From assembly GCF_001299475.1 (NCBI RefSeq), contig NZ_CYUJ01000002.1, positions 876,217 to 940,216 on the forward strand: a DNA stretch of 64,000 nt, given 5' to 3'. Origin of the DNA: Neofamilia massiliensis. Lineage in GTDB: Bacteria; Bacillota; Clostridia; Tissierellales; Peptoniphilaceae. Position 1 is the stretch's first letter; each line of letters starts with the position of its first letter. The notes beneath the pieces were generated by a model, which ran no database searches, was not told the DNA's origin, and was given only the letters and a program-made list of their open reading frames with translations. Shown one piece after another: positions 19,001 through 27,492 of this stretch. Made by a program: the position numbers and the translations under genes.

Positions 19001-20244
19001 TCATGTCTAGCTGAAAAACCAGTTGTCTCTACGTCAAACACTACAAAATTATCTAAATTATCAGTTAATTTATTTGAGTTCTTAATAATCTTTTCGTAGT
19101 CATCAACAAGATAAACTTCAAGGCCATAAAGGATTTTTATATTATTATCTTTTCCTGCTCTAGCTGCTTCAGGATAAGCCTGGACAACACTATGGTCTGT
19201 TATAGCAATTGCTTCATGCCCCCAAGCTGCTGCCCTTTTTATAAGACTAGTTGGATCTGTCATTCCATCTTGAGCGCTCATAATTGTGTGTACGTGAAGT
19301 TCAATTCTCTTCTCATTTCCTAGATCATCTCTTGGAGAGATTTTGTAAAATTCAAAATATTTTGCATCAACTAACGGTGAGTTATCAAAGTTATCAAAAG
19401 TATACTTTCCATAAACTTTAATTCCTATGCCTTCTTTCAAATTATCTTTAAAATATTGAGCCTTGTCTTTGTCTAAAAATTTTTTTAAATAGGTTGATTC
19501 AGTATAATCAGAAAAATAAATATAAATAATTTCTTTGTCGATTTTTGCTATTTCTTTAAAATCAATCTTAAAAACTTCCCCTTCTATATAGACTTCGCCA
19601 AATTGATTTTTTAAATCGCAAATTTTACAAGCTTCAACTTCTTTTTTTGGTGCCTTACCAAAGCTTAGATCTAATTTATCAACTTTATTTTCAGTCTTAG
19701 TGAAAGTCTTTTTTTCTTTTTGACTAGTATTGATTTGTTTTATGCCTATATGATTTTCTTCTTCTCTTATTTTTTCTAAATAATCATAAACATTTGAATC
19801 TTTGTTTACCATATAATATTCAAATTCATAAGAAAATTTTTGACACAAACTCTTTATCTTGTTTATATCGGTTTCATCTATAGTTTTGTAAAAATTTCCT
19901 ATTATTTTATTGTTTTCTTCTTTTAAATAATAACTTAGTTTTTCAATTTTTAAAAAAGATGTAATATAATTATTTATCTCTTCAATTATATTTACATCTT
20001 CATCATCTATAATTTCTAATTGTATGTCTAATATGCCTAAATTTTTGGAAAAATAACTTTTAATTATTTCCTTATCAGCATCTGCTAAGATTATATTTTT
20101 ATCTAAAAATAATACTACTACTGATTTAGCTTCTTCTTTAAAAATTTTAAGCTCTTTAAAATAAACCCCTTCCCATTTTTTCTCTAAAACAGGAAAGAGT
20201 TTATTTAAAGATAATAGATTTGATTCTCGATTTATATTGCACAC
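16006..20244 (-). CDS. polC: DNA polymerase III alpha subunit, Gram-positive PolC type
   Basis: PolC is the main replicative polymerase of Firmicutes, with built-in proofreading. The 1412-residue protein has N-terminal domains with an OB fold (about residues 205-310), a PHP domain ('LHVHTIMSAQDGM') interrupted by a DnaQ-like 3'-5' exonuclease ('VVFDVETTGFSARHDEVIE', about 405-570), a zinc-binding pair ('CPKCQYSEF', 'CPKCGEQL'), and the polymerase core ('GSRGSVGSSLVATMCG', 'DIDLNFAGEYQ'). The start is GTG with GAGGA about ten bases upstream, six bases after ispG. Size and domain order are normal for PolC. Confidence 0.97.
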   Translation of the reverse strand: MCNINRESNLLSLNKLFPVLEKKWEGVYFKELKIFKEEAKSVVVLFLDKNIILADADKEIIKSYFSKNLGILDIQLEIIDDEDVNIIEEINNYITSFLKIEKLSYYLKEENNKIIGNFYKTIDETDINKIKSLCQKFSYEFEYYMVNKDSNVYDYLEKIREEENHIGIKQINTSQKEKKTFTKTENKVDKLDLSFGKAPKKEVEACKICDLKNQFGEVYIEGEVFKIDFKEIAKIDKEIIYIYFSDYTESTYLKKFLDKDKAQYFKDNLKEGIGIKVYGKYTFDNFDNSPLVDAKYFEFYKISPRDDLGNEKRIELHVHTIMSAQDGMTDPTSLIKRAAAWGHEAIAITDHSVVQAYPEAARAGKDNNIKILYGLEVYLVDDYEKIIKNSNKLTDNLDNFVVFDVETTGFSARHDEVIEIGAVKIKDGEIIDSFNVLINPKRKLPEEIVELTNITDAMLVNQPTIDEVLPKFYSFIEDSIMVAHNANFDMAFLKNNFKKIGLEFEKPYIDTLELSRIFYPNVRSHRLGNVAKRLGVSLENAHRAVDDARATGDVFIRLLDDNLIKNSFASSIDNIQGLIKKRKKESGQSFHAILLAKNLEGLKNIYQIVSKSHIDYFNYVPKVPKSVLDNHRNGLLVSPACQDGEVQQAILKDFSEDRIEEIASYYDYLEIQPNKNNLNLIPEYFSDEEDLIKLNKKVISIGDKLNKLVVATGDVHYLDKETRMSRKILKHGLSLNRDEYDNDYSFLTTDEMLEEFSYLNARAVEVVIKNPKKIADLCEDIKPIPDGTYPPVIEGSDKMLREITYKKAHEVYGEDLPELIANRLEVELNSIIKNGYSVLYIIAQKLVKKANEDGYQVGSRGSVGSSLVATMCGITEVNPLPPHYSCPKCQYSEFINTEEMKVYSGNDLPEKTCPKCGEQLNRYGDEIPFEVFLGFDGDKEPDIDLNFAGEYQTQAHKYTEELFGKGKVFRAGTIGTIAEKTAYGYVLKFIEETNTNFSKAETERYAKSLVGIKRTTGQHAGGIMIVPDYKDIHDFSPVQRPANDKNSDVTTTHYDYNAISSTILKLDILGHDVPTMIKMIESLTKTDFLKVPLNDEKVISLFSNADALNLDRNIFDIDMGTLGIPEFGTNFVQKMLKSTKPTTFAELVRISGLSHGTDVWTNNAEELVNSGRAELKDVISTREDIMQDLIRAGADKKFSFFTMEKVRKGRGLTEEEEEIISKLPLPDWYIDSLKKIKYMFPKAHAVAYVTMSVRLAYYKVYYPEAFYATFLSMKLSNFDLETIAKGPDAIKKKIKDLKSAEKISKKEEGDLAIYDIALEMYARSCKLGKLDLYKSLATKFTIIDNEIIPPFVTVPSLGEGVANSIVAARGREDFLSIEDLIKKTKLSKKVVDYLKETGVLSKLDDTNQISLF

Positions 20245-20250
20245 TTATAA

Positions 20251-21297
20251 TCAGTCCTCTAAATTAATAATTTCTATTAGCCTATTAATAAGGTCTTTTT
20301 CAGGCACTCTGTCAATTATTTTACCTTTTTTAAAAATTATTCCCTCTTTGTTTTTTCCAGTTATACCATAGTCTGCTTCTCTAGCTTCTCCTGGTCCGTT
20401 TACCACACAGCCCATAACTGCAATTTTATAGTTTCCTTTAATTTCATCAATTCTATTTTCTAGTTCAGCTACCATTTTTATTAAATCAATGTCGGTCCTT
20501 GCACAAGTTGGACAAGAAACTATTTCTACTCCAAAAGTTCTTAAATTTAACGATTGGAGAATTTGTTTGGCTACTTTTATTTCTTCAAGCGGATTATCAC
20601 TTAAAGAAACTCTTATTGTGTCTCCTATTCCCATATAAAGAAGTGTGCCAATACCAATGGCAGACTTAATTGAGCCTCTTAAAAGTCCTCCAGCTTCAGT
20701 TACTCCTAAATGGAGAGGATAATCACATTTTTCTCTAAATAAAATGTTGCTATCAATGTTCATTCTAGGATCACTAGCTTTAATAGAAACTTTTGTATTA
20801 AAGAAATTATTTTTTTCTAAGGTTTCAATTTCTTCAAGAGCAGATGCCACAAGAGAATTTTTGTTTACACCAGCATATTTATCAATAATCCTTTTTGAAA
20901 TAGACCCAGAGTTGACACCTATTCTAATAGGAATATCATAAAACTTACAAGCTTCTACAACTTCTTTAACCTTAAGCTCACTTCCAATATTTCCAGGGTT
21001 TATTCTAATACAATCTGCTCCATTTTCCGCAGCCATTAAGGCAAGCTTATGGTCAAATTGAATATCAACAATTAATGGAATAGTAATATTTTCTTTAATT
21101 TTCTTTAGGGCTAAGGCATCTTCATAATCAGATACTGCAACTCTAACAAGTTCACAACCTACATCTTCTAAAGCTTTTATTTGCTTAATAGTTCCTTGGT
21201 GATCTTTAGTTTTTGTGTTGGTCATTGATTGAATAGTAGTTGGATTACCTCCACCAATTTTTACATTACCAACAGTAATAACTTTGCTTTTTTTCAT
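20251..21297 (-). CDS. ispG: 4-hydroxy-3-methylbut-2-en-1-yl diphosphate synthase IspG
   Basis: IspG (GcpE) is a [4Fe-4S] enzyme of the MEP isoprenoid pathway making HMBPP. The 348-residue product has the short bacterial form: a TIM barrel from 'IGGGNPTTIQSMTNT' and a C-terminal cluster domain with 'SCPTCARTDID' and 'GCVVNGPGEA', whose three cysteines and following Glu bind the cluster. It is 11 bases after rseP and six before polC. Its presence shows a MEP pathway; dxr, normally nearby in Firmicutes, is not in this window. In Bacillus this position is held by proS. Confidence 0.96.
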   Translation of the reverse strand: MKKSKVITVGNVKIGGGNPTTIQSMTNTKTKDHQGTIKQIKALEDVGCELVRVAVSDYEDALALKKIKENITIPLIVDIQFDHKLALMAAENGADCIRINPGNIGSELKVKEVVEACKFYDIPIRIGVNSGSISKRIIDKYAGVNKNSLVASALEEIETLEKNNFFNTKVSIKASDPRMNIDSNILFREKCDYPLHLGVTEAGGLLRGSIKSAIGIGTLLYMGIGDTIRVSLSDNPLEEIKVAKQILQSLNLRTFGVEIVSCPTCARTDIDLIKMVAELENRIDEIKGNYKIAVMGCVVNGPGEAREADYGITGKNKEGIIFKKGKIIDRVPEKDLINRLIEIINLED

Positions 21298-21308
21298 TTT
21301 AACCTACT

Positions 21309-22295
21309 TTATAAAATATCATTAAAAATTGTAACATATCCTATTAATCCAAGTAGAAAAATTAATCCTAGAGAATTAATAACAATCTTAGCTTTTTCTG
21401 GTAATTCTTTACCGACAATCCATTCTATTAGAGTTATAACAATAGTTCCTCCATCAAGGGCAGGAAAAGGAAACAAATTAAAGGCTCCTACGTCTGCGCT
21501 AATCATACAAGCAAACATTAATACATTTATAAATCCTTGTTTAGCAGAGTCGCCAATCATCCTTACAATGCCGACAGGTCCACTAAGGCCTTCAATTTTC
21601 GCCCTTCCAGTTAGAAGTTGACCCATAAAAATATAAACTTGTTTTATTATATCTTTGGTAAATTGAAAGCTGGCCCCTAGTGAACTAGTAAAGTTTTTTT
21701 CTAAAGTTGGATATATCCCTATTAGATGGTTGCCATTTTCTTCTTTAGTAGGGACTTGAAAAACTAATTCTTCGTTGTCTCTTTGAACTTTAATGGTAAC
21801 CTTATCTTTTTTTGACGTATTCAAAGTCTGAGATATTTCAGGCCACGTTTTTATTTCCTTGTCATCTATATAAAGGATCTTATCTCCAGCTTCTAAACCA
21901 GCAGCTTGGGCAGTAGAATTTTCTACAAAAGAATCAATAGTTGTTGTTTGTTGACCTAAAGTAGAAAACACAATTACTCCTAGAACTATGGCCAAAATAA
22001 AATTCATTAGGGCTCCAGCAACTAGGACAGCTATTTTCTTTAAAGGATGGGCGTTTGAAAATGACCTTGGATCGTCAGATTCATCTTCCTCGCCTTCTAA
22101 GGCTACATAGCCACCAATAGGCAAAGCCCTAATAGCATATAGGGTTTCTTCGCCTTGCTTTTTAAAAATAGCTGGACCCATACCTATTGAAAATTCATTT
22201 ACTTTAATATTATTTAACTTTGCAACAATAAAATGTCCAAACTCATGGACCATTATTACAAGTAGAAAAACAAGTAATGCATATATTATAGTCAT
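21309..22295 (-). CDS. rseP: Site-2 intramembrane zinc protease RseP/RasP
   Basis: This membrane metalloprotease cuts anti-sigma factors and leftover signal peptides within the membrane. The 328-residue protein has the zinc motif 'VHEFGH' (His at about 17 and 21) in the first membrane segment, a central PDZ domain ('AAGLEAGDKILYID', about residues 125-195), and the second catalytic motif 'FPFPALDGG' (about 272) in a late membrane segment. It is nine bases after cdsA. The expected dxr between cdsA and rseP is absent. The product matches family length for Firmicutes, which is shorter than in E. coli. Confidence 0.94.
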   Translation of the reverse strand: MTIIYALLVFLLVIMVHEFGHFIVAKLNNIKVNEFSIGMGPAIFKKQGEETLYAIRALPIGGYVALEGEEDESDDPRSFSNAHPLKKIAVLVAGALMNFILAIVLGVIVFSTLGQQTTTIDSFVENSTAQAAGLEAGDKILYIDDKEIKTWPEISQTLNTSKKDKVTIKVQRDNEELVFQVPTKEENGNHLIGIYPTLEKNFTSSLGASFQFTKDIIKQVYIFMGQLLTGRAKIEGLSGPVGIVRMIGDSAKQGFINVLMFACMISADVGAFNLFPFPALDGGTIVITLIEWIVGKELPEKAKIVINSLGLIFLLGLIGYVTIFNDIL

Positions 22296-22304
22296 AAAAA
22301 CTCC

Positions 22305-23078
22305 TTAAATCTTATATAAAAACCTAACTCCATGCATGACAATTGGGGCAACAAGTAAAACAGAGTCAAATCTATCTAGTACTCCACCATGACCTGGAAT
22401 TAGCTTTCCAAAATCTTTTATACCGGTATCTCTTTTTATTCTAGAGGCTACTAAATCTCCAGCTTGGGCAAATATTGATGCAAAAACTCCTACTATAATA
22501 TCATAGCCTATAGAGGAAAAATTAAAGTAAGATAAATAAAGAATTGTCATAATACAAGTTCCTATTATTCCACCAATAGCTCCTTCAATTGACTTGTTAG
22601 GGCTTACGTCTGGTATTAATTTATGCTTACCTATAGTTACTCCAACTAAGTAAGCAAAAGTATCAGAAGAAAATGCAAGTAAAAAAACCAAGCCAATAAA
22701 AACTGGATTTTCTATTAACACTAAAGAAGAAAATCCTAAAATTATATAAAGTGAAGAAAATGCAAAAGCCGCTGTATTTAACACGTGGTCTCTTTTAACC
22801 AATAAGTCAAATAAAGCAAGTAACAAAATTACATAAAAAGTATAAGTGATTGTCTTTGTATAATATATTTCTAAAAATGAAAATACACTTATTATAACTC
22901 CAAAACCTTTTCTAATGTTAATGTCAATGTTTTTAAAGGCCTTTGATATTTCTAAAAATGCAATTACGGACAAAATTAAGGCAAATAAGTTTATCCAAAT
23001 TCCATTAAAATATAAAAGTATAATTAATAAAATTACTCCTACAATACCTGATATAAGTCTTACAGTAAACTCAGACAA
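22305..23078 (-). CDS. cdsA: Phosphatidate cytidylyltransferase CdsA
   Basis: CdsA makes CDP-diacylglycerol from phosphatidate and CTP for phospholipid synthesis. The 257-residue, very hydrophobic product has several membrane helices and the family signature near the C terminus, 'IKDFGKLIPGHGGVLDRFD', with the metal-binding Asp residues, and 'SPNKSIEG' before it. It starts two bases after the uppS stop and continues into rseP. The uppS-cdsA-rseP order is the normal Firmicute one except for the missing dxr. Confidence 0.94.
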   Translation of the reverse strand: MSEFTVRLISGIVGVILLIILLYFNGIWINLFALILSVIAFLEISKAFKNIDINIRKGFGVIISVFSFLEIYYTKTITYTFYVILLLALFDLLVKRDHVLNTAAFAFSSLYIILGFSSLVLIENPVFIGLVFLLAFSSDTFAYLVGVTIGKHKLIPDVSPNKSIEGAIGGIIGTCIMTILYLSYFNFSSIGYDIIVGVFASIFAQAGDLVASRIKRDTGIKDFGKLIPGHGGVLDRFDSVLLVAPIVMHGVRFLYKI

Positions 23079-23080
23079 TT

Positions 23081-23815
23081 TTATAGTCCTCCAAATCTTC
23101 TATTTCTGTTTTGAAACTCATAAATAGCCTTATAAAGTTCATTAGGTATAAAGTCTGGCCATAAAATATTTGAAAAGTATAGTTCAGCATAGGCTGCTTG
23201 AAATAATAAAAAATTGCTAAGCCTTAGTTCACCACTTGGTCTAATCATTAAATCAACATTATAATACTCATCAGAGTATAAGTGTTTAGAAAAATCTTCA
23301 ACAGTCAAAGAGTCAATATCTTCCTCAGAAGATTTTTTATACTCTTTTATCATTTCTTTGCATGCATCTAATATTTCAAGTTGAGAGCCATAGTTTAGAC
23401 AAATATTAAGAATCATACCAGTATTATTTTCTGTTTTATTAATGGCATAATCAAGTTTTTCTTTTACATTTCTTGGAAGCTCATCCCTGTGGCCTAAGAC
23501 TTTCAAAATAACATTATTTGAGGCAAGTTCATCAATATATTTGTCAATAAAGGCAACAATTAGAAACATTATCTTATTTACTTCCTCTAAGGGTCTCTTC
23601 CAATTCTCTGTTGAAAAAGCAAATAAAGATAAAACTTTAATTCCTAGATCAGATGATGCTCTAACAATATCTACAACCCTATTAGCGCCTTCCTTATGAC
23701 CATAGCTTCTATTTAATTTTCTATTTTTTGCCCATCTGCCATTGCCATCCATAATAATGGCAATATGCTTAGGCAGCTTTTCCTGATTTATTAATTCTAA
23801 ATAATTTTTTTCCAT
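23081..23815 (-). CDS. uppS: Isoprenyl (undecaprenyl) diphosphate synthase UppS
   Basis: UppS is a cis-prenyltransferase making the C55 carrier for cell-wall precursors. The product has 'IAIIMDGNGRWAKNR' with the catalytic Asp, 'FAFSTENWKRP', and the C-terminal 'RPSGELRLSNFLLFQ' and 'WPDF'. Two starts are possible. ATG at 23815 (244 residues) fits family length but lacks a ribosome binding site; a TATAAT box six bases before it would give a leaderless message. ATG at 23851 (256 residues) has AGGGGA upstream, but this lies in the stem of the preceding terminator. I list the shorter form. It heads the uppS-cdsA-rseP-ispG-polC unit. Confidence 0.93.
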   Translation of the reverse strand: MEKNYLELINQEKLPKHIAIIMDGNGRWAKNRKLNRSYGHKEGANRVVDIVRASSDLGIKVLSLFAFSTENWKRPLEEVNKIMFLIVAFIDKYIDELASNNVILKVLGHRDELPRNVKEKLDYAINKTENNTGMILNICLNYGSQLEILDACKEMIKEYKKSSEEDIDSLTVEDFSKHLYSDEYYNVDLMIRPSGELRLSNFLLFQAAYAELYFSNILWPDFIPNELYKAIYEFQNRNRRFGGL

Positions 23816-23821
23816 AATAAA

Positions 23822-23850
23822 ATTATAAGCCATAAACATAAAAATATCCA
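23822..23850 (-). promoter_or_regulatory. Putative uppS promoter with leaderless geometry
   Basis: Minus strand: -10 TATAAT (23822-23827), 17-base spacer, -35-like TGGATA (23845-23850, four of six matches). The expected start base falls on the A of the ATG at 23815. Confidence 0.4.
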
Positions 23851-23851
23851 T

Positions 23852-23892
23852 AAAAATTCCCCTGGAATTAACAAGTATCCAGAGGAATTTTT
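23852..23892 (-). terminator. Terminator between the FMN reductase gene and uppS
   Basis: 14-base arms (23852-23865 and 23879-23892) pair with one mismatch around a 13-base loop; the arms carry A and T runs, so it can work in both directions. It ends the FMN reductase transcript. Confidence 0.75.
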
Positions 23893-23900
23893 GTAATATC

Positions 23901-24446
23901 TTATTTACTAATTAATTCAACATGTTTAACAAAGGCTTTAACTGCCTTATCAATAAAATCCTTAGTATCAGCAAAAATGTTTCCTTTATCATCAAAAGAA
24001 TCTTGAATATTACTTAAATAAACTTCTGGTCTTTGCATTGGCATTATATTTACATTTACAAAATTTTGCCTTAGGGCGAGATTTCCAGCCATACCTCCAT
24101 AGCCGCCAATAGTTGCTGAAAAAACGGCCACTGGTTTTTTAGACCAAATATTTCCATCTGAACTCTTTGAACCAATGTCTATAATATTTTTTATAGCTGG
24201 TGCAAAACTTCTATTATATTCAGGTGTAAAGAATATAAAACCATCATGATCTTTTATTGCTGATCTTATTTCTTTATATTCGGCTATTTCATTTTCTCCA
24301 TCTAAGTCTTCGTTATAAAATGGTATATGTCCAATTTCTACAAAGTCTACCTGAATATTATCAGGAAATAAAGTTTTAGCAACTTCTGCTACCTTCCTAT
24401 TCCAAGATTCTTTTCTAAGTGAACCTACTATTAATCCTATTTTCAT
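23901..24446 (-). CDS. NADPH-dependent FMN reductase / flavodoxin-like quinone reductase
   Basis: The 181-residue product belongs to the NADPH-dependent FMN reductase family of flavodoxin-fold enzymes: 'IGLIVGSLRKESWNRKVA' is the FMN phosphate loop, and 'FFTPEYNRSFAPAIKNIID' is the flavin-contacting segment. Relatives reduce quinones, azo dyes or chromate; the true substrate here is unknown. It sits between frr and uppS, which are normally adjacent in Firmicutes, and has a terminator on each side, so it looks like an insert with its own transcription unit. AAGGAGATATTT precedes the ATG. No sign of recent transfer, such as unlike base composition, is visible by eye. Confidence 0.85.
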   Translation of the reverse strand: MKIGLIVGSLRKESWNRKVAEVAKTLFPDNIQVDFVEIGHIPFYNEDLDGENEIAEYKEIRSAIKDHDGFIFFTPEYNRSFAPAIKNIIDIGSKSSDGNIWSKKPVAVFSATIGGYGGMAGNLALRQNFVNVNIMPMQRPEVYLSNIQDSFDDKGNIFADTKDFIDKAVKAFVKHVELISK

Positions 24447-24529
24447 AAATATCTCCTTAATTTAAAATTATAAAATCCCTTCTTTTATAAAATATTACCC
24501 TTTTAGTCAGCATTTTAAAAGTTATTATA

Positions 24530-24562
24530 CAAAATAAAAATAAGGCTAAAAATAGCCTTATT
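24530..24562 (-). terminator. Terminator of the rpsB-tsf-pyrH-frr unit
   Basis: Minus strand: 8-bp stem TAAGGCTA / TAGCCTTA (24541-24560, extendable by two A-T pairs) with a four-base loop, followed by a T-rich tract. It lies 40 bases after the frr stop. Confidence 0.85.
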
Positions 24563-24600
24563 CTCATAGCAAATATTATTAAAAAGTTTATAGATATCTT

Positions 24601-25155
24601 TTAGATCTCCATTATTTCTTCTTCTTTATTTTTAGTGATCTTATCTATTTCTTCAATATATTTATCAGTAAGTTTTTGAATTTCGTCTTCTATTGTTCTT
24701 TTTTCATCTTCAGAGATGTCTCCAGCTTTTTCATCTTTTTTGACTTGGTCCATAGCATCTCTTCTAATATTTCTAATAGCTACTTTTGTGTTTTCACCCA
24801 TACCACTTACTTGTTTTGTTAAATCTTTTCTTCTTTCAGTTGTAAGGGCTGGAATTGTTAGTCTAATAATTTTTCCATCATTTGCAGGATTTAGACCAAT
24901 GTCTGCTTTTATAATAGCTCTTTCAATTTCCTCTAAAACACTTGCATCCCATGGTTGAATTGCAATTAATCTAGCCTCAGGTACAGAAATCCCTGCTACT
25001 TGATTTAAAGGTGTTTGTTGACCATAGTAATCAACAGTAATCTTATCTAAAATTGCAGGATTAGCCCTGCCAGCTCTTACTGTTTTTAAATCATCAACAT
25101 AAACAGCAATTGAAGTCTTCATTTTCTCTTCATATGGTTGTAAAAAAGCCTTCAT
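24601..25155 (-). CDS. frr: Ribosome recycling factor
   Basis: RRF, with EF-G, splits ribosomes after termination. The 184-residue product matches the usual 185, with 'YEEKMKTSIAVYVDDLKTVRAGRANPAIL' style N-terminal helix (seen as 'VRAGRANPAILDKI'), 'YYGQQTPLNQVA', and 'LTIPALTTERRKDLTKQV'. It starts two bases after pyrH, and a terminator follows. The rpsB-tsf-pyrH-frr order is conserved in most bacteria. Confidence 0.97.
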   Translation of the reverse strand: MKAFLQPYEEKMKTSIAVYVDDLKTVRAGRANPAILDKITVDYYGQQTPLNQVAGISVPEARLIAIQPWDASVLEEIERAIIKADIGLNPANDGKIIRLTIPALTTERRKDLTKQVSGMGENTKVAIRNIRRDAMDQVKKDEKAGDISEDEKRTIEDEIQKLTDKYIEEIDKITKNKEEEIMEI

Positions 25156-25157
25156 AA

Positions 25158-25874
25158 TTAGTCTCCTTTTCTTACAATAGTTCCTATATCTTTTCCTACA
25201 ACTACATCAAAAATATTTTTAGGATCATCAATTCCAAATACAATTAAAGGAATATCATTGTCCATACATAAGGATGTTGCCGTAGTATCCATTATCTTTA
25301 AATTTTGATTTAAAATTTCTCTATAAGATAATTGGTCATATTTTTTTGAGTCTGGATTTTTATTTGGATCAGATGTATAAATTCCATCTGTTCCTTTTTT
25401 TGCAAGAAGTATTACATCTGCGTCTATTTCAGCAGCTCTAAGTGCTGCAGTGGTATCTGTTGAGAAAAATGGATTTCCTGATCCTGCAGCAAAGATAACA
25501 ACTCTTTTCTTTTCAAGATGCCTAATGGCCCTTCTTCTAATATAAGGTTCTGCAACTGCTCTCATTTCTATAGCTGTTTGGACTCTTGTAACAACACCGT
25601 TACTTTCAAGTGCATCTTGTAGGGATATAGCATTCATTACTGTTCCTAACATTCCTACATAGTCTGAGGCAGCCCTATCGTTAAGCTTTGCATCTCTTCC
25701 TCTCCAAAAGTTTCCGCCACCAACGACAATTGAAACTTCTACTCCAAGGTCTACAATTTTTTTGATTTCCTTAGCCATTGTATCCATAGTATCCATATCG
25801 ATACCAACTTGTTTGTTTCCAGCTAAGGCTTCGCCACTTAATTTTAGAACAACTCTTTTAAATACAGGTTTCAT
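25158..25874 (-). CDS. pyrH: UMP kinase PyrH
   Basis: PyrH phosphorylates UMP to UDP and is the bacterial hexameric amino-acid-kinase type. The 238-residue product begins '[15 protein letters not shown]', then has '[11 protein letters not shown]', '[19 protein letters not shown]' and '[14 protein letters not shown]', all family motifs. It follows tsf by 14 bases and frr by two. Length is normal. Confidence 0.97.
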   Translation of the reverse strand: MKPVFKRVVLKLSGEALAGNKQVGIDMDTMDTMAKEIKKIVDLGVEVSIVVGGGNFWRGRDAKLNDRAASDYVGMLGTVMNAISLQDALESNGVVTRVQTAIEMRAVAEPYIRRRAIRHLEKKRVVIFAAGSGNPFFSTDTTAALRAAEIDADVILLAKKGTDGIYTSDPNKNPDSKKYDQLSYREILNQNLKIMDTTATSLCMDNDIPLIVFGIDDPKNIFDVVVGKDIGTIVRKGD

Positions 25875-25888
25875 AATTAATTACCTAA

Positions 25889-26536
25889 CTATTTACCTAT
25901 TTGTTTTGCTACTTCTTCAGCGAAATCCTCATTTCTCTTTTCTAGACCTTCACCTAGTTCATATCTAGTAAATCTTCTTATTTTAATATTTTCTCCAATT
26001 TTTGCTGCAAGATCTGTTAATAATTCATTAATTGTCTTATCGCCATCTTTAATAAACTTTTGATCCATTAAGCAGATTTCTTCATAAAATTTATCAAGTC
26101 TTCCTTCAACCATTTTTTCAACAATGTGTTCTGGTTTACCTTCGTTTAAAGCTTGAGTTTTTAGAACTTCTTTTTCATGTTCTACTACATCTGCTGGAAC
26201 TTCTTCTCTTGATAGATATTTTGGGTTAGCTGCAGCAATTTGCATAGCTATATCTTTGCAGAATGCTTTAAAGTCATCATTTTTTGCAACGAAATCTGTT
26301 TCTGAATTTACTTCAACAATTACACCGATTCTTCCACCATGAACATAGCTTTCGATTATTCCTTCTGAAGCAATTCTGTCAGCTTTTTTAGCTACACTTG
26401 CAACACCTTTTTCTCTTAACCAATCAATTGCTTTTTCAAGTTCTCCATTATTTTCTTGTAGTGCCTTTTTACAATCCATCATACCAGCACCAGTCTTATC
26501 TCTAAGTTCTTTTACTAAAGCAGCAGTAATTTGCAT
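25889..26536 (-). CDS. tsf: Elongation factor Ts
   Basis: EF-Ts recycles EF-Tu from its GDP form. The 215-residue product has the N-terminal UBA-like domain '[16 protein letters not shown]' and the core '[12 protein letters not shown]', but only one core subdomain of full size. This is the short EF-Ts form, as in Thermus and many Clostridia, compared with about 290 residues in Bacillus. An AGGAGG site precedes the ATG. It is separated from rpsB by 61 bases holding a hairpin. Confidence 0.96.
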   Translation of the reverse strand: MQITAALVKELRDKTGAGMMDCKKALQENNGELEKAIDWLREKGVASVAKKADRIASEGIIESYVHGGRIGVIVEVNSETDFVAKNDDFKAFCKDIAMQIAAANPKYLSREEVPADVVEHEKEVLKTQALNEGKPEHIVEKMVEGRLDKFYEEICLMDQKFIKDGDKTINELLTDLAAKIGENIKIRRFTRYELGEGLEKRNEDFAEEVAKQIGK

Positions 26537-26564
26537 AATTTTTCCTCCTTTTAACTATAAAATA

Positions 26565-26586
26565 AGAGTCCTTAATTAAGAACTCT
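26565..26586 (-). promoter_or_regulatory. rpsB-tsf intergenic hairpin (possible partial terminator)
   Basis: A near-perfect 22-base inverted repeat (AGAGT ... ACTCT arms around CTTAATTAAG, one mismatch) followed on the minus strand by TATTTTAT. It could reduce read-through from rpsB into tsf. The T-run is broken, so full termination is doubtful. Confidence 0.5.
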
Positions 26587-26597
26587 CTTTTAATTAT

Positions 26598-27398
26598 TTA
26601 TTGAACATCCTCTTCAGATTCTTCTTCTGAAATAGTTTCTTCTTCAGAAATAACAACTTCTTCTACATCAGCTTCTTCAACATTTTCTTCTTCAGCTTCG
26701 TCGTCAAAGTTAATTTCTCCATCTTTCCCTTCAATAACAGCATCAGCTATAGTTTTTGTAATAAGTTTTACAGCTCTTATAGCATCATCATTTCCAGGAA
26801 TTGGATAATCTATTTCATCTGGATCGCAATTTGTATCTAGAATAGCAATAGTAGGTATTCCTAAAATTTGTGCTTCTTTAACAGCTATTGCTTCTTTTTT
26901 AGGGTCAACAATATATAGTACATCTGGAATTCTTTCCATATCTTTTATTCCGCCTAAGAATTTTTCTAGCTTGTCTCTTTCAGCTAGCATTTTTAATACT
27001 TCTTTTTTAGGGAATAAATTAATGCTTCCATCTGCTTCCATGCGATTTAATTCGTGTAGTCTATCTATTCTCTTTTTAATGGTTTCAAAGTTAGTTAAAA
27101 GTCCACCTAACCATCTTTGGTTAATGTAATGCATTCCACATCTTTTTGCTTCGCTTTCAATAGATTCTTGGGCTTGTTTTTTTGTACCAACAAATAAAAC
27201 TTCTCCACCTTGAGCTACTACTTCTCTCATAAAAGCATAGGCTTTTTCAATTTCTACAACTGTTTTTTGTAAATCTATAATATAGATTCCATTTCTTTCG
27301 GTAAAAATATACCTTGACATTTTTGGGTTCCATCTTCTTGTTTGATGTCCAAAGTGTACACCTGCTTCAAGCAGTGATTTCATTGATATTACTGACAT
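26598..27398 (-). CDS. rpsB: 30S ribosomal protein S2
   Basis: S2 is a late-binding small-subunit protein. The 266-residue product has '[20 protein letters not shown]', '[16 protein letters not shown]' and '[12 protein letters not shown]', all family motifs. After about residue 225 it ends in a tail of about 40 residues made mostly of Glu, Asp and Val. AGGAGGAC precedes the ATG. It heads the rpsB-tsf-pyrH-frr unit behind a strong promoter and a structured leader. Confidence 0.97.
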   Translation of the reverse strand: MSVISMKSLLEAGVHFGHQTRRWNPKMSRYIFTERNGIYIIDLQKTVVEIEKAYAFMREVVAQGGEVLFVGTKKQAQESIESEAKRCGMHYINQRWLGGLLTNFETIKKRIDRLHELNRMEADGSINLFPKKEVLKMLAERDKLEKFLGGIKDMERIPDVLYIVDPKKEAIAVKEAQILGIPTIAILDTNCDPDEIDYPIPGNDDAIRAVKLITKTIADAVIEGKDGEINFDDEAEEENVEEADVEEVVISEEETISEEESEEDVQ

Positions 27399-27486
27399 AA
27401 GTCCTCCTGTTTTTTTCTTCCATAAATATCAACTGTTTAGGGACCAAATTGGCAACTCCTAATACATCAATTTATGTGTTTTTTCA
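27399..27486 (-). promoter_or_regulatory. Structured rpsB 5' leader (candidate S2 autoregulatory RNA)
   Basis: Three nested stems can be read by eye: outer CATAAAT/ATTTATG (27421-27427 with 27470-27476), middle TTAGG/CCTAA (27437-27441 with 27458-27462), and apical CCAA/TTGG (27444-27452). The structure ends about 20 bases before the start codon. rpsB leaders that bind S2 are known in some bacteria; this match to that role is inference. Confidence 0.5.
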
Positions 27487-27492
27487 AAAATT

